Both the position numbers and the translations under genes were made by a program. Shown here piece after piece: positions 22,605 to 32,261 of a stretch of 64,000 nucleotides of DNA (the stretch's first letter is position 1; every line of letters begins with the position of its first letter). The stretch is from positions 62,001 to 126,000 of the forward strand of contig NZ_VEVQ02000009.1 of the NCBI RefSeq assembly GCF_006491595.2. The letters run 5' to 3'. Below the pieces are notes generated by a model. That model saw only the letters and a program-made list of their open reading frames with translations, was not told the origin of the DNA and ran no database searches. This DNA comes from Flavobacterium jejuense. GTDB taxonomy: Bacteria > Bacteroidota > Bacteroidia > Flavobacteriales > Flavobacteriaceae.

Positions 22605-24239
22605 TTATTGTTGCTTTATAATTTTCTTATCCAAAATTCCTTCAGAAGTTTTAATCTTCAAGAAATAAATACCAGAATTTAAATCGGAAACATTAATATT
22701 TGTTTCGGTTACAGCATTATAAGTAAACGATTTCACTATTCTGCCATTAATATCAGTTATTGAAATAGTGTCAAAAGTAACTTTACTACCACTAGAAATT
22801 GATACCATATTATTTACAGGATTCGGATAGACTTTAAAAAATTTAGCATCAAAAGTAGAAGTACTTAAAACTGCAGCTGTTATTTCTACGTCATCTATCG
22901 CTAATCTATATTGATCTGCTAAAGAAAAACAATTAAACCCTAAATAATAATCTCCAGAAGTTGAAGGAGTAAAACTTAAATCTGCTTGCGTCCATGCTTG
23001 AAGTGGTACACTATTGTATGTTTGCAACGTATTAGTTTGAGCAACAACAGTTTTATCTGTCCCCATAGTTACTTTAAAATTTTCCGGATAAACCGTACCG
23101 TCAGCTATTCTATATTTAAATTTTATAGAATAATTTGTACCCGCAGTTAAATTTAATCGTCTTGAAAACAACCATGCATTTGCTGCATTGCTAGAATTGT
23201 AGTTATATCCTGCATAAGATGTACCTTCAGCAGCTGTAGGAATTGGAGCTCCCTGGACATAAATTGTCCAATTGTTTCCAGTACCTGCATTTAATAAACT
23301 CCAATCATCACTTGTTTCAAACCCATAACTATATGGAGGAATAGCTGCAGAAAAAGCTGAAGTTGTGAAACTATAAGGACCACTCCAAATACTCTCGTTA
23401 GGAGAAGCACATATTTTTTTAATGTAGTAACTATAACTTGTTGCAGTATTTAACATGGAAATATTATAAGGACTAGAAATCGAATTAACTATCGTGCCAG
23501 TACCTAAGGTAAAACCTTGAACTCCATATTGAATCGAAAAATTAGATCCAGATCCTATCCATGAAATAGACGCACTATTGTCGGTAATTAAAGACGCAGT
23601 AACTGCACTTGGTGAAGCACAGATAACATCTTTTCCTAAGAATGTTTGTGGTCTCCAATTTGAATTTGTCATTGTAGTTGGAATTGCAGTTGTGCTTTGA
23701 GCACTTTTCAACCCATTTGTTAAAGTAGTATTACACAAAGCTAAATTAGAAGTTGTTGCTAAAGTTCCTGTTGCATTTTGATAATCAAAAGCCACATAAA
23801 GAGCTCCTCCCGTGTATGTAAATGATGACCCTCCAGAATATTGATGATATACTTCACCTGTAGTAGTAGGTATAGTAAAAGTTGCATTACTAACTGTTGT
23901 CATTCCTGTAATTGCCGTTGCCCATGTTGCCGATTTCAAATTTGTAGCATCAGTAGTATTTTGCATATAAACAATAAAATTTCCTGTAGTTGCAATATTT
24001 TGTGCGCTAGAGTAATTAAAACCTATTGAATTTACAATATCACCATTTACTAAACCTGACGCCATAACTTCCGCAGCTGTTATGAGATAAACCGTTCTTG
24101 CATATCTTTGGGAACCTTGAGGAGCCCTAGAATTTGCAGAAGTAGAACCATTGTTAACAAGAGCTGGAAAATACTGTGTCTCTTGAGATTGGCTAAAAAA
24201 ACTAACCAACATAAGCAATAAAAGTAATGTTTTTTTCAT
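22605..24239 (-). CDS. T9SS-secreted fibronectin-III/adhesion-type protein
   Basis: A 544-residue exported protein. It has a signal peptide (MKKTLLLLLMLVSFFSQSQ), a beta-rich N-terminal domain beginning FPALVNNGSTSANSRAPQG, and a fibronectin type III-like segment near residues 205-295 (SPSAVTASLITDNSASISWIG). Next comes a jelly-roll domain ending YRLAIDDVEIT, as in choice-of-anchor or MAM-like modules. Residues about 470-544 form a T9SS type A sorting domain (VYPNPVNNMVSI, then GIYFLKIKTSEGILDKKII). It is probably a cell-surface or released binding protein. Thr, Ser and Asn are abundant, as usual for such cargo. Confidence 0.85.
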   Translation of the reverse strand: MKKTLLLLLMLVSFFSQSQETQYFPALVNNGSTSANSRAPQGSQRYARTVYLITAAEVMASGLVNGDIVNSIGFNYSSAQNIATTGNFIVYMQNTTDATNLKSATWATAITGMTTVSNATFTIPTTTGEVYHQYSGGSSFTYTGGALYVAFDYQNATGTLATTSNLALCNTTLTNGLKSAQSTTAIPTTMTNSNWRPQTFLGKDVICASPSAVTASLITDNSASISWIGSGSNFSIQYGVQGFTLGTGTIVNSISSPYNISMLNTATSYSYYIKKICASPNESIWSGPYSFTTSAFSAAIPPYSYGFETSDDWSLLNAGTGNNWTIYVQGAPIPTAAEGTSYAGYNYNSSNAANAWLFSRRLNLTAGTNYSIKFKYRIADGTVYPENFKVTMGTDKTVVAQTNTLQTYNSVPLQAWTQADLSFTPSTSGDYYLGFNCFSLADQYRLAIDDVEITAAVLSTSTFDAKFFKVYPNPVNNMVSISSGSKVTFDTISITDINGRIVKSFTYNAVTETNINVSDLNSGIYFLKIKTSEGILDKKIIKQQ

Positions 24240-24435
24240 GATTTATAAATTATTAATTTTCAAGTAAATGTATATGAAAAAACATTACAAAATCATCATA
24301 ACAAACTAGTTATAAGCGATTTATTTAAAAATCAAAAAACAAGTAAAAAAAAATATTTTATTGCGTTATATATTCAAAAAATAGTAAAAACATAATAATT
24401 ATTCAAAAAAAACAAGTGTTTTTATTAAACTAATT

Positions 24436-25494
24436 TTATCTATTTTTTTGGAACAAATAATAATCAGCCATAACTAATGCTGCCATAGCTTCTACAATGG
24501 GAACTGCTCTAGGTACTACACATGGATCGTGTCTACCCTTTCCTTGCAAATTTATAATTTCACCGTCTTTAGTTAAAACATCTTGTTTTTGAATTAGTGT
24601 AGCTACTGGTTTAAAAGCCACTTTAAAATAAATATCCATACCATTACTTATTCCTCCTTGAATTCCTCCAGAAAGATTTGTTTTAGTAGTACCATCTTCA
24701 TTAAATAAATCGTTATGTTCACTCCCCTTCATTTTTGCTCCTTCAAAACCACTTCCTAATTCAAAACCTTTAACAGCATTTATTGAAAGCATTGCTTTTC
24801 CTAGTTCTGCATGTAATTTATCAAAAACAGGTTCTCCTAAACCTATAGGAACATTTTGAATGACGCATGTAATCACTCCTCCAACAGTATCTCCTTGTTT
24901 CTTTATTTCTTTAATATGATTTTCCATCATAGTTGCAATCTCAATTTCTGGACAGCGAACAGCATTACTTTCTATTTTAGAAAAGTCTAAATCCTGATAA
25001 GTTTTATTTAATGCAATTTCTCCAACTGCTGAAACATATGCTGTTATTTTAATATCTGCAATAACTTGTTTTGCAATTGCTCCTGCTACTACTCTACTAG
25101 CTGTTTCTCTTGCAGAACTTCTTCCACCACCTCTATAATCTCTAGTACCGTATTTCTTATCATATACATAATCAGCATGACTTGGTCTGTAAGTTTCTTT
25201 AATATCTGAATAATCTTGAGATTTTTGATTTGTATTAGGTATAATAAAACCTATGGGAGTTCCTGTTGTTTTACCTTCAAAAATACCTGATAGAAATTGC
25301 ACATCGTCTTCTTCCTTTCTTTGGGTTACAATATTTGATTGTCCTGGCTTCCTTCTTTGCATTTCATTTCTAATTGCATCAAAATCTAATAATATTCCTG
25401 CAGGACAGCCATCAATAATTCCTCCCAAAGCCTCTCCATGTGATTCACCAAAAGTCATTAGTGAAAAAATCTTACCAAATATATTTCCTGCCAT
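24436..25494 (-). CDS. aroC: Chorismate synthase
   Basis: AroC makes chorismate from EPSP, the last shikimate-pathway step, using reduced FMN. The 352 residues match the family. Signatures are [71 protein letters not shown] and the final [23 protein letters not shown]. The -7 box TAAATTTG at 25538-25531 serves it. It is monocistronic. Confidence 0.97.
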   Translation of the reverse strand: MAGNIFGKIFSLMTFGESHGEALGGIIDGCPAGILLDFDAIRNEMQRRKPGQSNIVTQRKEEDDVQFLSGIFEGKTTGTPIGFIIPNTNQKSQDYSDIKETYRPSHADYVYDKKYGTRDYRGGGRSSARETASRVVAGAIAKQVIADIKITAYVSAVGEIALNKTYQDLDFSKIESNAVRCPEIEIATMMENHIKEIKKQGDTVGGVITCVIQNVPIGLGEPVFDKLHAELGKAMLSINAVKGFELGSGFEGAKMKGSEHNDLFNEDGTTKTNLSGGIQGGISNGMDIYFKVAFKPVATLIQKQDVLTKDGEIINLQGKGRHDPCVVPRAVPIVEAMAALVMADYYLFQKNR

Positions 25495-25530
25495 AATTTA
25501 ATTTTCGAATAATTATAAATATCTTCAAAA

Positions 25531-25538
25531 CAAATTTA
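25531..25538 (-). promoter_or_regulatory. -7 box of aroC
   Basis: TAAATTTG on the minus strand, 37 bases upstream of the ATG. Confidence 0.55.
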
Positions 25539-25656
25539 TAGAATATTTACTGGTTTTTATAAACTATTACTTAACTTTTAATTTAAATTAAAAATATGTA
25601 ACCCTCAAGTATCTGGATTTAATATAGTTTACAAAATATTAATTGTTAAAAAATAC

Positions 25657-25664
25657 TATATTTG
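25657..25664 (+). promoter_or_regulatory. -7 box of the lipoprotein gene
   Basis: TATATTTG, 23 bases upstream of the ATG at 25688. A TTG lies at 25643, closer than the usual -33 spacing. Confidence 0.5.
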
Positions 25665-25687
25665 TTAAAATTGATTAAATAAAATTT

Positions 25688-26497
25688 ATGAAAAAAATAA
25701 TCTTACTACTATTATTGTCTCTATTGATTTACTCTTGCTCTAGTGATTCTTCAGGTGATGAGTTACAAAATGAAACTTTTTCAATTCCCTTAAATACAAA
25801 TAATTATTGGACCTATGATGTAAGTGATAATTTAATGAACACTTTCAGAGATTCCCTTTACGTAGGAAATGATATTATAATGAATTCCAAAACTTATAAA
25901 GAGATGAAAGTTAAAAATGATGTATCATTTGGTTTTTATTCAAGTTCTTTAAAAGATAATGGAGTTCGCGTTGATGGAAACAGATTATTACTTTCTGGAG
26001 ACATATCACTAAATGTAGGGCAAAATTCACCCATAAACTTAGATTTAACGTTAGATGACTTTGTTGTTTTTGATGCAGATGCACCACTAAACGAGAATCC
26101 TTCAACTAAAACAGGCATTATTCAACAAGTTATTAGTGGTTTTCCATTAACAATAAATTATACTCTAAAATCAGTTGGTGGCCAATCATTTTCAAATTAC
26201 ACCTCATTAAACGGTGATGTTTATTCTAATGTTAAATCAGGGAAAATTGTTTTAACAGCATCAATTACAACTGTACAAGAGATTTTAGGAAATCCAATAA
26301 CTGTAAATGTGTTACCACAACAAGATGTTTTAATTTCGGAACAATTTATAGCTGAAAACATAGGAGTGGTTCATACAAACACTTTAACAACTTATACTTT
26401 AAGTACTTTACCTCCTCAGATACTTGATAATTTAAATTTTCCTAGTTTTTATTCTGCCACTCAAAATGAGTTTCTTGATACTTACTTGATAAATTAA
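25688..26497 (+). CDS. Hypothetical lipoprotein
   Basis: A 269-residue protein with a lipoprotein signal peptide (KKIILLLLLSLLIYSC). The Cys is followed by SSDSSGDE, a Ser/Asp-rich stretch of the kind that directs Bacteroidota lipoproteins to the cell surface. The mature part is beta-rich with no motif that I recognise (opening FSIPLNTNNYWTYDVSDN). It has its own promoter and is followed by an outer-membrane beta-barrel gene with a separate promoter. Probably surface-exposed; function unknown. Confidence 0.75.
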   Translation: MKKIILLLLLSLLIYSCSSDSSGDELQNETFSIPLNTNNYWTYDVSDNLMNTFRDSLYVGNDIIMNSKTYKEMKVKNDVSFGFYSSSLKDNGVRVDGNRLLLSGDISLNVGQNSPINLDLTLDDFVVFDADAPLNENPSTKTGIIQQVISGFPLTINYTLKSVGGQSFSNYTSLNGDVYSNVKSGKIVLTASITTVQEILGNPITVNVLPQQDVLISEQFIAENIGVVHTNTLTTYTLSTLPPQILDNLNFPSFYSATQNEFLDTYLIN

Positions 26498-26561
26498 TAT
26501 CATAGTTGGAATTTTATAATCTATTTTTATAATTTTATAAAAAAAATTTCGTTTTAAGTTC

Positions 26562-26569
26562 TAATTTTG
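26562..26569 (+). promoter_or_regulatory. -7 box of the beta-barrel gene
   Basis: TAATTTTG, a perfect TAnnTTTG match 30 bases before the ATG at 26600. Confidence 0.5.
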
Positions 26570-26599
26570 TATTCACAATTTAAAATAAATTAATAACAA

Positions 26600-27091
26600 A
26601 TGAAAAAATTATTTTTAACAGCTTTCATGCTAGTAGGATTAGTGTTCAGTACACAAGCACAGGACATATCAGAAAATGCATTAGGACTTAGACTAGGTGA
26701 CAATGATGGTTTTGGTGGAGAGATTTCTTACCAAAGAGGATTATCTGATAATAATCGTCTAGAACTTGATTTAGGGTGGAGAAACAGTAAAGATGTAGAT
26801 GCTATTAAATTAGCTGGTTTATACCAATGGGTATGGAACATAGATGGTGGTTTCAATTGGTATGCAGGTGTTGGTGGAGGATTAGGTACTTGGAACTATA
26901 ATAAAAATGGTTATAAAGATGATGGATCATTTTTCTTTGCAGCAGGTGATATAGGAATTGAATATTTATTTGATATACCATTACAATTATCATTAGATTT
27001 TAGACCAGAAATATATTTTGGTGGAGATTATGCTGATTATAATGACAATTTTGGTCCAGATATCGCACTTGGAATTAGATATAGATTCTAA
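26600..27091 (+). CDS. Small outer-membrane beta-barrel protein
   Basis: A 163-residue protein with a signal peptide ending FSTQAQ. The mature part alternates hydrophobic and polar residues, and the strands end in aromatic residues (EISYQRGL, LELDLGWRN, FNWYAGVGGGLGTW, LSLDFRPEIYF). It finishes DIALGIRYRF, the C-terminal Phe expected for BAM-dependent barrels. The size fits an 8-strand porin-like or OmpW/OmpA-type barrel. Function unknown. A clear bidirectional hairpin follows. Confidence 0.82.
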   Translation: MKKLFLTAFMLVGLVFSTQAQDISENALGLRLGDNDGFGGEISYQRGLSDNNRLELDLGWRNSKDVDAIKLAGLYQWVWNIDGGFNWYAGVGGGLGTWNYNKNGYKDDGSFFFAAGDIGIEYLFDIPLQLSLDFRPEIYFGGDYADYNDNFGPDIALGIRYRF

Positions 27092-27098
27092 ATAAAAT

Positions 27099-27128
27099 AA
27101 AAAAGGAACTCAAATGAGTTCCTTTTTT
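27099..27128. terminator. Bidirectional terminator
   Basis: A 13-bp stem AAAAAAGGAACTC with GAGTTCCTTTTTT around a 4-base loop, between convergent genes. Confidence 0.85.
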
Positions 27129-27606
27129 ATTTTATACTATATTTTTTTGCTTTAGGAATAATTACAATACAATAAGGATTTGTTAATGCCATTGTTACAT
27201 TTTCACCCTTTGATGGAGCTATAGTTCTTGAATAAATAATAATTTCGTCATTCACTTTTTCAAGTTTATCAATAGCAACAGCATAACCACCAGTGTTTTT
27301 TTGGCCTAAATATAAAAATAAAATGACTTTTTCATCAAAATTAAAATTATAAATTTCAGACAATTCATTTGAAATGTTTAATCTTTCAACTTCTTTATTT
27401 AGGTCTATACTATTTTCTATAACCAAATAACTAAATTCATCATTCCCGCCATATTCTGAAGAATATACAATTTCAAATTCAGTCTCTTTTTTCAATTGGT
27501 TTTCTGTTTTTGTATTTTCTTTAATTGATGAAGATTCATTTTTCTTAGTTGAACAACATGAAATCATCAAAAAAAACAGAATAATGTTAATGTAAATTAT
27601 TTTCAT
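27127..27606 (-). CDS. PrcB_C-domain lipoprotein
   Basis: A 159-residue lipoprotein. The signal peptide ends with MISC-C, followed by a polar spacer of about 30 residues. Residues about 45-155 match the PrcB C-terminal domain (named after protease complex subunit PrcB): VILFLYLGQKNTGGYAVAIDKLE and GENVTMALTNPYCIVIIPK. The domain's role is unclear; it may assist an envelope protease or bind peptides. The gene's start overlaps the bshA stop by 4 bases, so they are coupled, although a functional link to bacillithiol is not evident. Confidence 0.78.
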   Translation of the reverse strand: MKIIYINIILFFLMISCCSTKKNESSSIKENTKTENQLKKETEFEIVYSSEYGGNDEFSYLVIENSIDLNKEVERLNISNELSEIYNFNFDEKVILFLYLGQKNTGGYAVAIDKLEKVNDEIIIYSRTIAPSKGENVTMALTNPYCIVIIPKAKKYSIK

Positions 27607-28739
27607 TTTGCATAGGATTTTATAACATCCTCATATACCTTTTCATAAAGAGGTAGTATGTTTTTTATATCAAATTCAGAAGCCAATTTTAAAGCATTTA
27701 ATTTAAATTGATTTAAAACTTTGTCATCTTCTAAAATCGAAATGGCATTTTTACTCATTTCTTTAATATCACCTACACTACTTAAATACCCTGTAACTCC
27801 ATCAATATTTACTTCGGGTAAACCTCCTGAATTACTTGATATTACAGGAACACCGCAAGCCATAGCTTCTAAAGCAGCCAATCCAAAACTTTCGGTTTCA
27901 GAAGGAAGTAAGAACAAATCTGTAAAGCATAAAATTTTATCAATTTCATTACTGTTACCAAAGAAAATAACCTTGCTTTGAATACCTAATTCTAGACATA
28001 ACGTTTCTGCTTTCTCTTTTTCTGGTCCATCTCCTACCATCATCAATTTTGCAGGAATTTCTTTTTGTATTTCATAAAATATTTTAACAACATCGTCTAT
28101 TCGTTTTACTTTTCTGAAGTTTGAAATATGAGTAACGACTTTTTCATCTGAAGTTGCCATAAGTGAACGATGACATGGGTCATTTACATCTAGTTTTTCT
28201 TTCTCAATCTCTATGAAATTTGGAATAACTTTGATATCCTTTTTAATATCAAACAATCTATAAGTATCTTCTTTTAAACTTTGTGAAACACTCGTTACAA
28301 CATCAGATTTATTAATACTAAAACTAACCGCTGGTTTATAAAATGGATGATTTCCAACAAGAGTAATATCGGTACCGTGTAAAGTAGTGACCATTGGAAT
28401 TCTTATTCCTTCTTCTTCTAGCATCTTTTTAGCCATATAACCCGCATAAGCATGAGGAATTGCATAATGAACGTGAAGTACTTCTATTCCATGTAATTTA
28501 ACCATATCTACTAGTTTACTTGATAAAGCTAATTCATAGGGTTGATAATGAAATAAAGGATATTCTGGTACGTGTACTTCGTGATAAAAAATATTTTGAT
28601 TTAAAAGTGCTAAACGAACTGGTTGACTATACGTAATAAAATGTACTTCGTGACCTTTTCTTGCTAATTCAAGACCTAATTCTGTTGCAACAACACCGCT
28701 TCCCCCAAAAGTAGGATAGCAAACTATAGCTATTTTCAT
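27603..28739 (-). CDS. bshA: N-acetyl-alpha-D-glucosaminyl L-malate synthase BshA
   Basis: BshA is a GT4 retaining glycosyltransferase that joins GlcNAc from UDP-GlcNAc to L-malate, the first step of bacillithiol synthesis. The opening MKIAIVCYPTFGGSGVVATELG is diagnostic. HYAIPHAYAG, TTLHGTDITLVG and SFGLAALEAMACGVPVISSNSGGLPEV (the E-x7-E nucleotide-sugar motif) complete it at 378 residues. It has a good promoter (TTG, 17 bases, TACTTTTA) at 28758-28785. BshB and BshC are not in the window. Confidence 0.94.
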   Translation of the reverse strand: MKIAIVCYPTFGGSGVVATELGLELARKGHEVHFITYSQPVRLALLNQNIFYHEVHVPEYPLFHYQPYELALSSKLVDMVKLHGIEVLHVHYAIPHAYAGYMAKKMLEEEGIRIPMVTTLHGTDITLVGNHPFYKPAVSFSINKSDVVTSVSQSLKEDTYRLFDIKKDIKVIPNFIEIEKEKLDVNDPCHRSLMATSDEKVVTHISNFRKVKRIDDVVKIFYEIQKEIPAKLMMVGDGPEKEKAETLCLELGIQSKVIFFGNSNEIDKILCFTDLFLLPSETESFGLAALEAMACGVPVISSNSGGLPEVNIDGVTGYLSSVGDIKEMSKNAISILEDDKVLNQFKLNALKLASEFDIKNILPLYEKVYEDVIKSYAK

Positions 28740-28757
28740 TAATTCAATTTAAAAATC

Positions 28758-28785
28758 TAAAAGTACCATATTTTTATTACTCCAA
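28758..28785 (-). promoter_or_regulatory. Promoter of bshA
   Basis: On the minus strand, TTG (28785-28783) is followed after exactly 17 bases by TACTTTTA (28765-28758). This is one mismatch from TAnnTTTG with good -33/-7 spacing. Confidence 0.5.
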
Positions 28786-28804
28786 TTTTTAAATATTCGT
28801 TAAA

Positions 28805-29260
28805 TTATTTTTTAAATGCATTTTCATAAGTTGAAATCCATTGATTGACATTAATTTTTGAAACCAATTCACCAATTAAATCATAAGGAATATCTTGTTC
28901 CTTTTTAAAACGCATACAACTTTTACCAATATCTAGTTTTTTTGTAGAGAACTTACCATATTCTGAAATGAACCAATTATAAAGTTCACTATTAGCATAA
29001 ATTCCCATGTGATAAAAATTGATACTGTTTTTTTGAGAAGCAAAACTCATAAAAGGCAAGGGCAATTTGGGATTACAGTGATAACCTGAAGGATAAACTT
29101 CGTGAGGAATCACATAACCAATCATTCCATAACTCATCTCTTCTTTAAATCCTTCTGGAAGATTATTTAGAATAACATTTCTAAGATTGTTTATAGCCTC
29201 TTTCCTTTCTTCTGGAACTTCTTTAATATATTCTTCTGGAGTAGTTGCTCTTGATGTCAT
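28805..29260 (-). CDS. DUF1801-family protein
   Basis: A 151-residue cytosolic protein of the DUF1801 (YdhG-like) family. The recognisable order is TPEEYIKEVPEERKEAINNLRNVI, then FKEEMSYGMIGYVIPH, LPFMSFASQKNSINFYHMG and a GKSCMRFKKEQDIPYDLIGELV end. The fold is small alpha/beta and no activity is established; some members are linked to metal or phosphate metabolism. It lies 11 bases downstream of the GH3 fusion gene and is likely cotranscribed with it. Confidence 0.82.
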   Translation of the reverse strand: MTSRATTPEEYIKEVPEERKEAINNLRNVILNNLPEGFKEEMSYGMIGYVIPHEVYPSGYHCNPKLPLPFMSFASQKNSINFYHMGIYANSELYNWFISEYGKFSTKKLDIGKSCMRFKKEQDIPYDLIGELVSKINVNQWISTYENAFKK

Positions 29261-29271
29261 ATCCTTTCATT

Positions 29272-32154
29272 TTAATCCATTATAGCTTCATAAATTACTT
29301 TTTGTATGTTTTCTCTTATATTTTCTTTAGATAGAATATTTGTTTTTGCTTCAGGATAAGTCCTATTAGATAAAAAGATATATACAATTTCACTTTCAGG
29401 ATCTGCCCAAGCCATAGTTCCTGTAAAGCCAGTATGCCCAAAACTAGTCATAGATACACAGCCACATGTAGGACCTGCTTCGCCTAATTGAGGTTTATCA
29501 AAACCCACACCTCTTCTGTTTTTATCTTTACAATAATAACAAGTATTAAAAACATTAAACGTTTTTTCTGAAAAGAATTGATGATTATCATAGTTTCCTT
29601 TTTGAAGATACATTTGCATCATTTTTGCAACATCTAATGCATTGGAAAACAATCCAGCATGACCACCTACACCTCCTTGCATAGCAGCTCCCATGTCATG
29701 AACATAACCTTGAATAGTTTGATATCTATAATAATTATCTATTTCTGTAGGAACAATTTGGTTTTTATCAAAACGAATCAAAGGATTGTATGTCATAGTT
29801 GTTAATCCCATTTTTGAATAAAAATTTTCAAAAGCTAGCTGATCTAATTTTTTTCCAGTTGCTCTTTCTAAATATTCTTTCATTAAAATAAAAGAAAAAT
29901 CGCTGTATTTATATTTAGTTTTGCGAAGTAAATCACTGTCTGCAATTCTCTTTATAATAGTATCATTATAATCTTTTCTCAAAAATAAATCTTCAAAAAC
30001 TTTAATAGGAAAATCTTCTGAGTATTTTTTTCTATAATATTTTTTATCTGGTTTACCCAATGAGTCTAATGTCGCTTTATAAAAAGGAATCCAAGCCTGA
30101 AAACGTGCTTGGTGTGTTAACATATCTAATAAAGTAGCATTCTCTTTGTTTGTTCCTTTAAAAACAGGCAACATAGTACTTAATTTCGTTTTTAAAGTAA
30201 TCTTCCCTTTATCATATTCTGTCATTAAATTGGGTAGCGTTGATAAGATTTTCGTCAAAGAAGCTACATCATATAAATCAGAATTTTTTACAGGCATATC
30301 ATTTTCATAAGTATGATATCCAAAGGATTTGTCATATACAACTTTACCTCTTCTTGCTACTATAATTTGAGCACCTGGAGTCATTTTATTGGTTATTGCA
30401 ACATTTGCAATGGAATCGATTTTAGTTAATATTTTTGAATCTAAGCCAACATTTTCTGGTGATCCAAAACCAAGAATATTTACTGGTTTAGTATTTAGAC
30501 CATCATTAATATAAAAATCTTTATTTATTGAAACTGGTAGTTTCCCTTTTGTACCAATAGCTCCAAAAATAGCTTCTGCTGCTACTGTATTTGAAAAATT
30601 ATTATTTTGGTAAGCTAAAATAAAACCCTCAAAATCATCAAAATTATTTATTTTCAACAAGGAATAAGGTTTGGTAAAAAACGTTACTATAACTTTATTA
30701 TCCTTAGCAATTTCGCTTAAAATATTTAGTTCGCTTTTATCTAAATCATGGTTTTTCCAAGCGCCATCTTGTTTATGATAACCAATTATTACTTTAGTAA
30801 ATTTTTTTAATTCTTCTAAAGCATTATCTAGCTTATTTATATTAATTTCTTCAATTGTTGTATATTTTCTTAATTCACTTAAAAAAAAATCTGAACTATC
30901 ATCTCCTAGCTTAACATATGCAATTTTTTCACTTGCCAAATTTTGAATGGGAAAAACACTCTCTTTATTTTTAAGTGTTGTAATAGCATTTTCATATAAC
31001 GAATAATTCATAGCATCATATTTTGATTTATTCAAATCTTCATATAAATTACTAATCTCTATAGGTTTATATTGATTTAAGCCTGCTAAATATTTGTATT
31101 TTAATATTTTTTTCACCGAATAAGCCAAACGTACTTCTGAAATTTTACCTGATTTAAATGCTTCATCAAATTTTTGGATAGCAATAGGTACATTTTCAGC
31201 AAAAAGTAAAATATCATTTCCAGCTAAAAAAGCTTCTAAATCGATATCTCCTGGTTTTTTAAAATTACTAGCTCCTTTCATATTCAAAGCATCTGTAAAA
31301 ATAAGACCATCAAATTTTAATTCATTTTTTAAAATATTAGAAACTACATTATAGGAAATGGAAGTTGGATAACCATTTCTAGGCTCAATACTTGGTACAT
31401 CTAAATGAGCTACCATAACACTTGCTAATCCATTTTTTATTAATTCTCTGTAAGGATACAATTCAATAGAATCTAGTCTTTTCTTTGAAAATTTGACAAT
31501 AGGTAAAGTATGATGTGAATCTGATTCTGTATCTCCATGACCAGGAAAATGTTTAGCTGTAGCAAAAACACCTTCGCTTTGTAAACCATTAGTCAAAGCA
31601 ATAGCAGCATTAGTAACATTAATTTTATCTTCGCCAAAGGAACGGTTACCAATGATAGGGTTATTAGGATTTGTGTTGATATCTACAACTGGAGCAAAAT
31701 TAAAGTGAATTCCCATTCGTTTGGATTGTTCTCCCATTTGCTTACCCATCTTCTCAATTAAACTATAATCTTGAATAGCTCCTAATGTCATATTCCAAGG
31801 GTATCTATATGTTGAATCGAGTCTCATACTTAATCCCCATTCTGCATCTATTCCTATAAACAAAGGAACCTTTGACTTAGATTGATAACGATTAGTTAAT
31901 TGTGCTTGTCTTATTGGACCTCCTTGAAAGAAAATTAAACCTCCAACTTTATATTTCTCTATTAACTCATCAACATCAGAATAATGTGATTCATTTTTAT
32001 TAGAATAAGCTGCTACCATAAATAGTTGGCCTACTTTTTCTTCAAAACTCAATTGATTATACACGCTATCAACCCATTTTTTTTGAGATAAATTAGATTG
32101 TTTTTGAGCATAAATAATTGGTGCTAAGAATAAGAGAAAAAATAAATAACGCAT
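29272..32154 (-). CDS. GH3 beta-N-acetylglucosaminidase-like enzyme fused to a serine beta-lactamase-like domain
   Basis: An exported 960-residue fusion. A signal peptide (MRYLFFLLFLAPIIYAQ) from the ATG at 32154 precedes a GH3 domain with VGGLIFFQGGP, KHFPGHGDTESDSHHTLP (the NagZ His/Asp loop) and the nucleophile region GLIFTDALNMKG. A GH3 C-terminal domain (to about 560) follows. Residues about 595-960 form a class C beta-lactamase/PBP-like domain with the Ser-x-x-Lys SLTK, YKYSDFSF (Tyr-x-Asn-like) and FGHTGFTGT (HTG). Both halves act on peptidoglycan-type substrates, which suggests cell-wall recycling in the periplasm. Fusions of this type occur in Bacteroidota. Confidence 0.9.
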   Translation of the reverse strand: MRYLFFLLFLAPIIYAQKQSNLSQKKWVDSVYNQLSFEEKVGQLFMVAAYSNKNESHYSDVDELIEKYKVGGLIFFQGGPIRQAQLTNRYQSKSKVPLFIGIDAEWGLSMRLDSTYRYPWNMTLGAIQDYSLIEKMGKQMGEQSKRMGIHFNFAPVVDINTNPNNPIIGNRSFGEDKINVTNAAIALTNGLQSEGVFATAKHFPGHGDTESDSHHTLPIVKFSKKRLDSIELYPYRELIKNGLASVMVAHLDVPSIEPRNGYPTSISYNVVSNILKNELKFDGLIFTDALNMKGASNFKKPGDIDLEAFLAGNDILLFAENVPIAIQKFDEAFKSGKISEVRLAYSVKKILKYKYLAGLNQYKPIEISNLYEDLNKSKYDAMNYSLYENAITTLKNKESVFPIQNLASEKIAYVKLGDDSSDFFLSELRKYTTIEEININKLDNALEELKKFTKVIIGYHKQDGAWKNHDLDKSELNILSEIAKDNKVIVTFFTKPYSLLKINNFDDFEGFILAYQNNNFSNTVAAEAIFGAIGTKGKLPVSINKDFYINDGLNTKPVNILGFGSPENVGLDSKILTKIDSIANVAITNKMTPGAQIIVARRGKVVYDKSFGYHTYENDMPVKNSDLYDVASLTKILSTLPNLMTEYDKGKITLKTKLSTMLPVFKGTNKENATLLDMLTHQARFQAWIPFYKATLDSLGKPDKKYYRKKYSEDFPIKVFEDLFLRKDYNDTIIKRIADSDLLRKTKYKYSDFSFILMKEYLERATGKKLDQLAFENFYSKMGLTTMTYNPLIRFDKNQIVPTEIDNYYRYQTIQGYVHDMGAAMQGGVGGHAGLFSNALDVAKMMQMYLQKGNYDNHQFFSEKTFNVFNTCYYCKDKNRRGVGFDKPQLGEAGPTCGCVSMTSFGHTGFTGTMAWADPESEIVYIFLSNRTYPEAKTNILSKENIRENIQKVIYEAIMD

Positions 32155-32171
32155 TTGAATAATATTAAAAA

Positions 32172-32204
32172 AAAACATCATTAAATTGGGTCTAATGATG
32201 TTTT
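32172..32204 (-). terminator. Terminator of serB, touching the next promoter
   Basis: A perfect 12-bp stem AAAACATCATTA/TAATGATGTTTT is followed on the minus strand by a T-run. The upstream arm directly follows the TATATTTG box at 32212-32205. Confidence 0.7.
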
Positions 32205-32212
32205 CAAATATA
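32205..32212 (-). promoter_or_regulatory. -7 box of the GH3 fusion gene
   Basis: TATATTTG on the minus strand, immediately before the first arm of the serB terminator. Transcription from it would start within the stem. Confidence 0.45.
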
Positions 32213-32261
32213 GTAAAATAATAACAAAATAATTGTAAATCTTTTATAATGAAATTAATTA

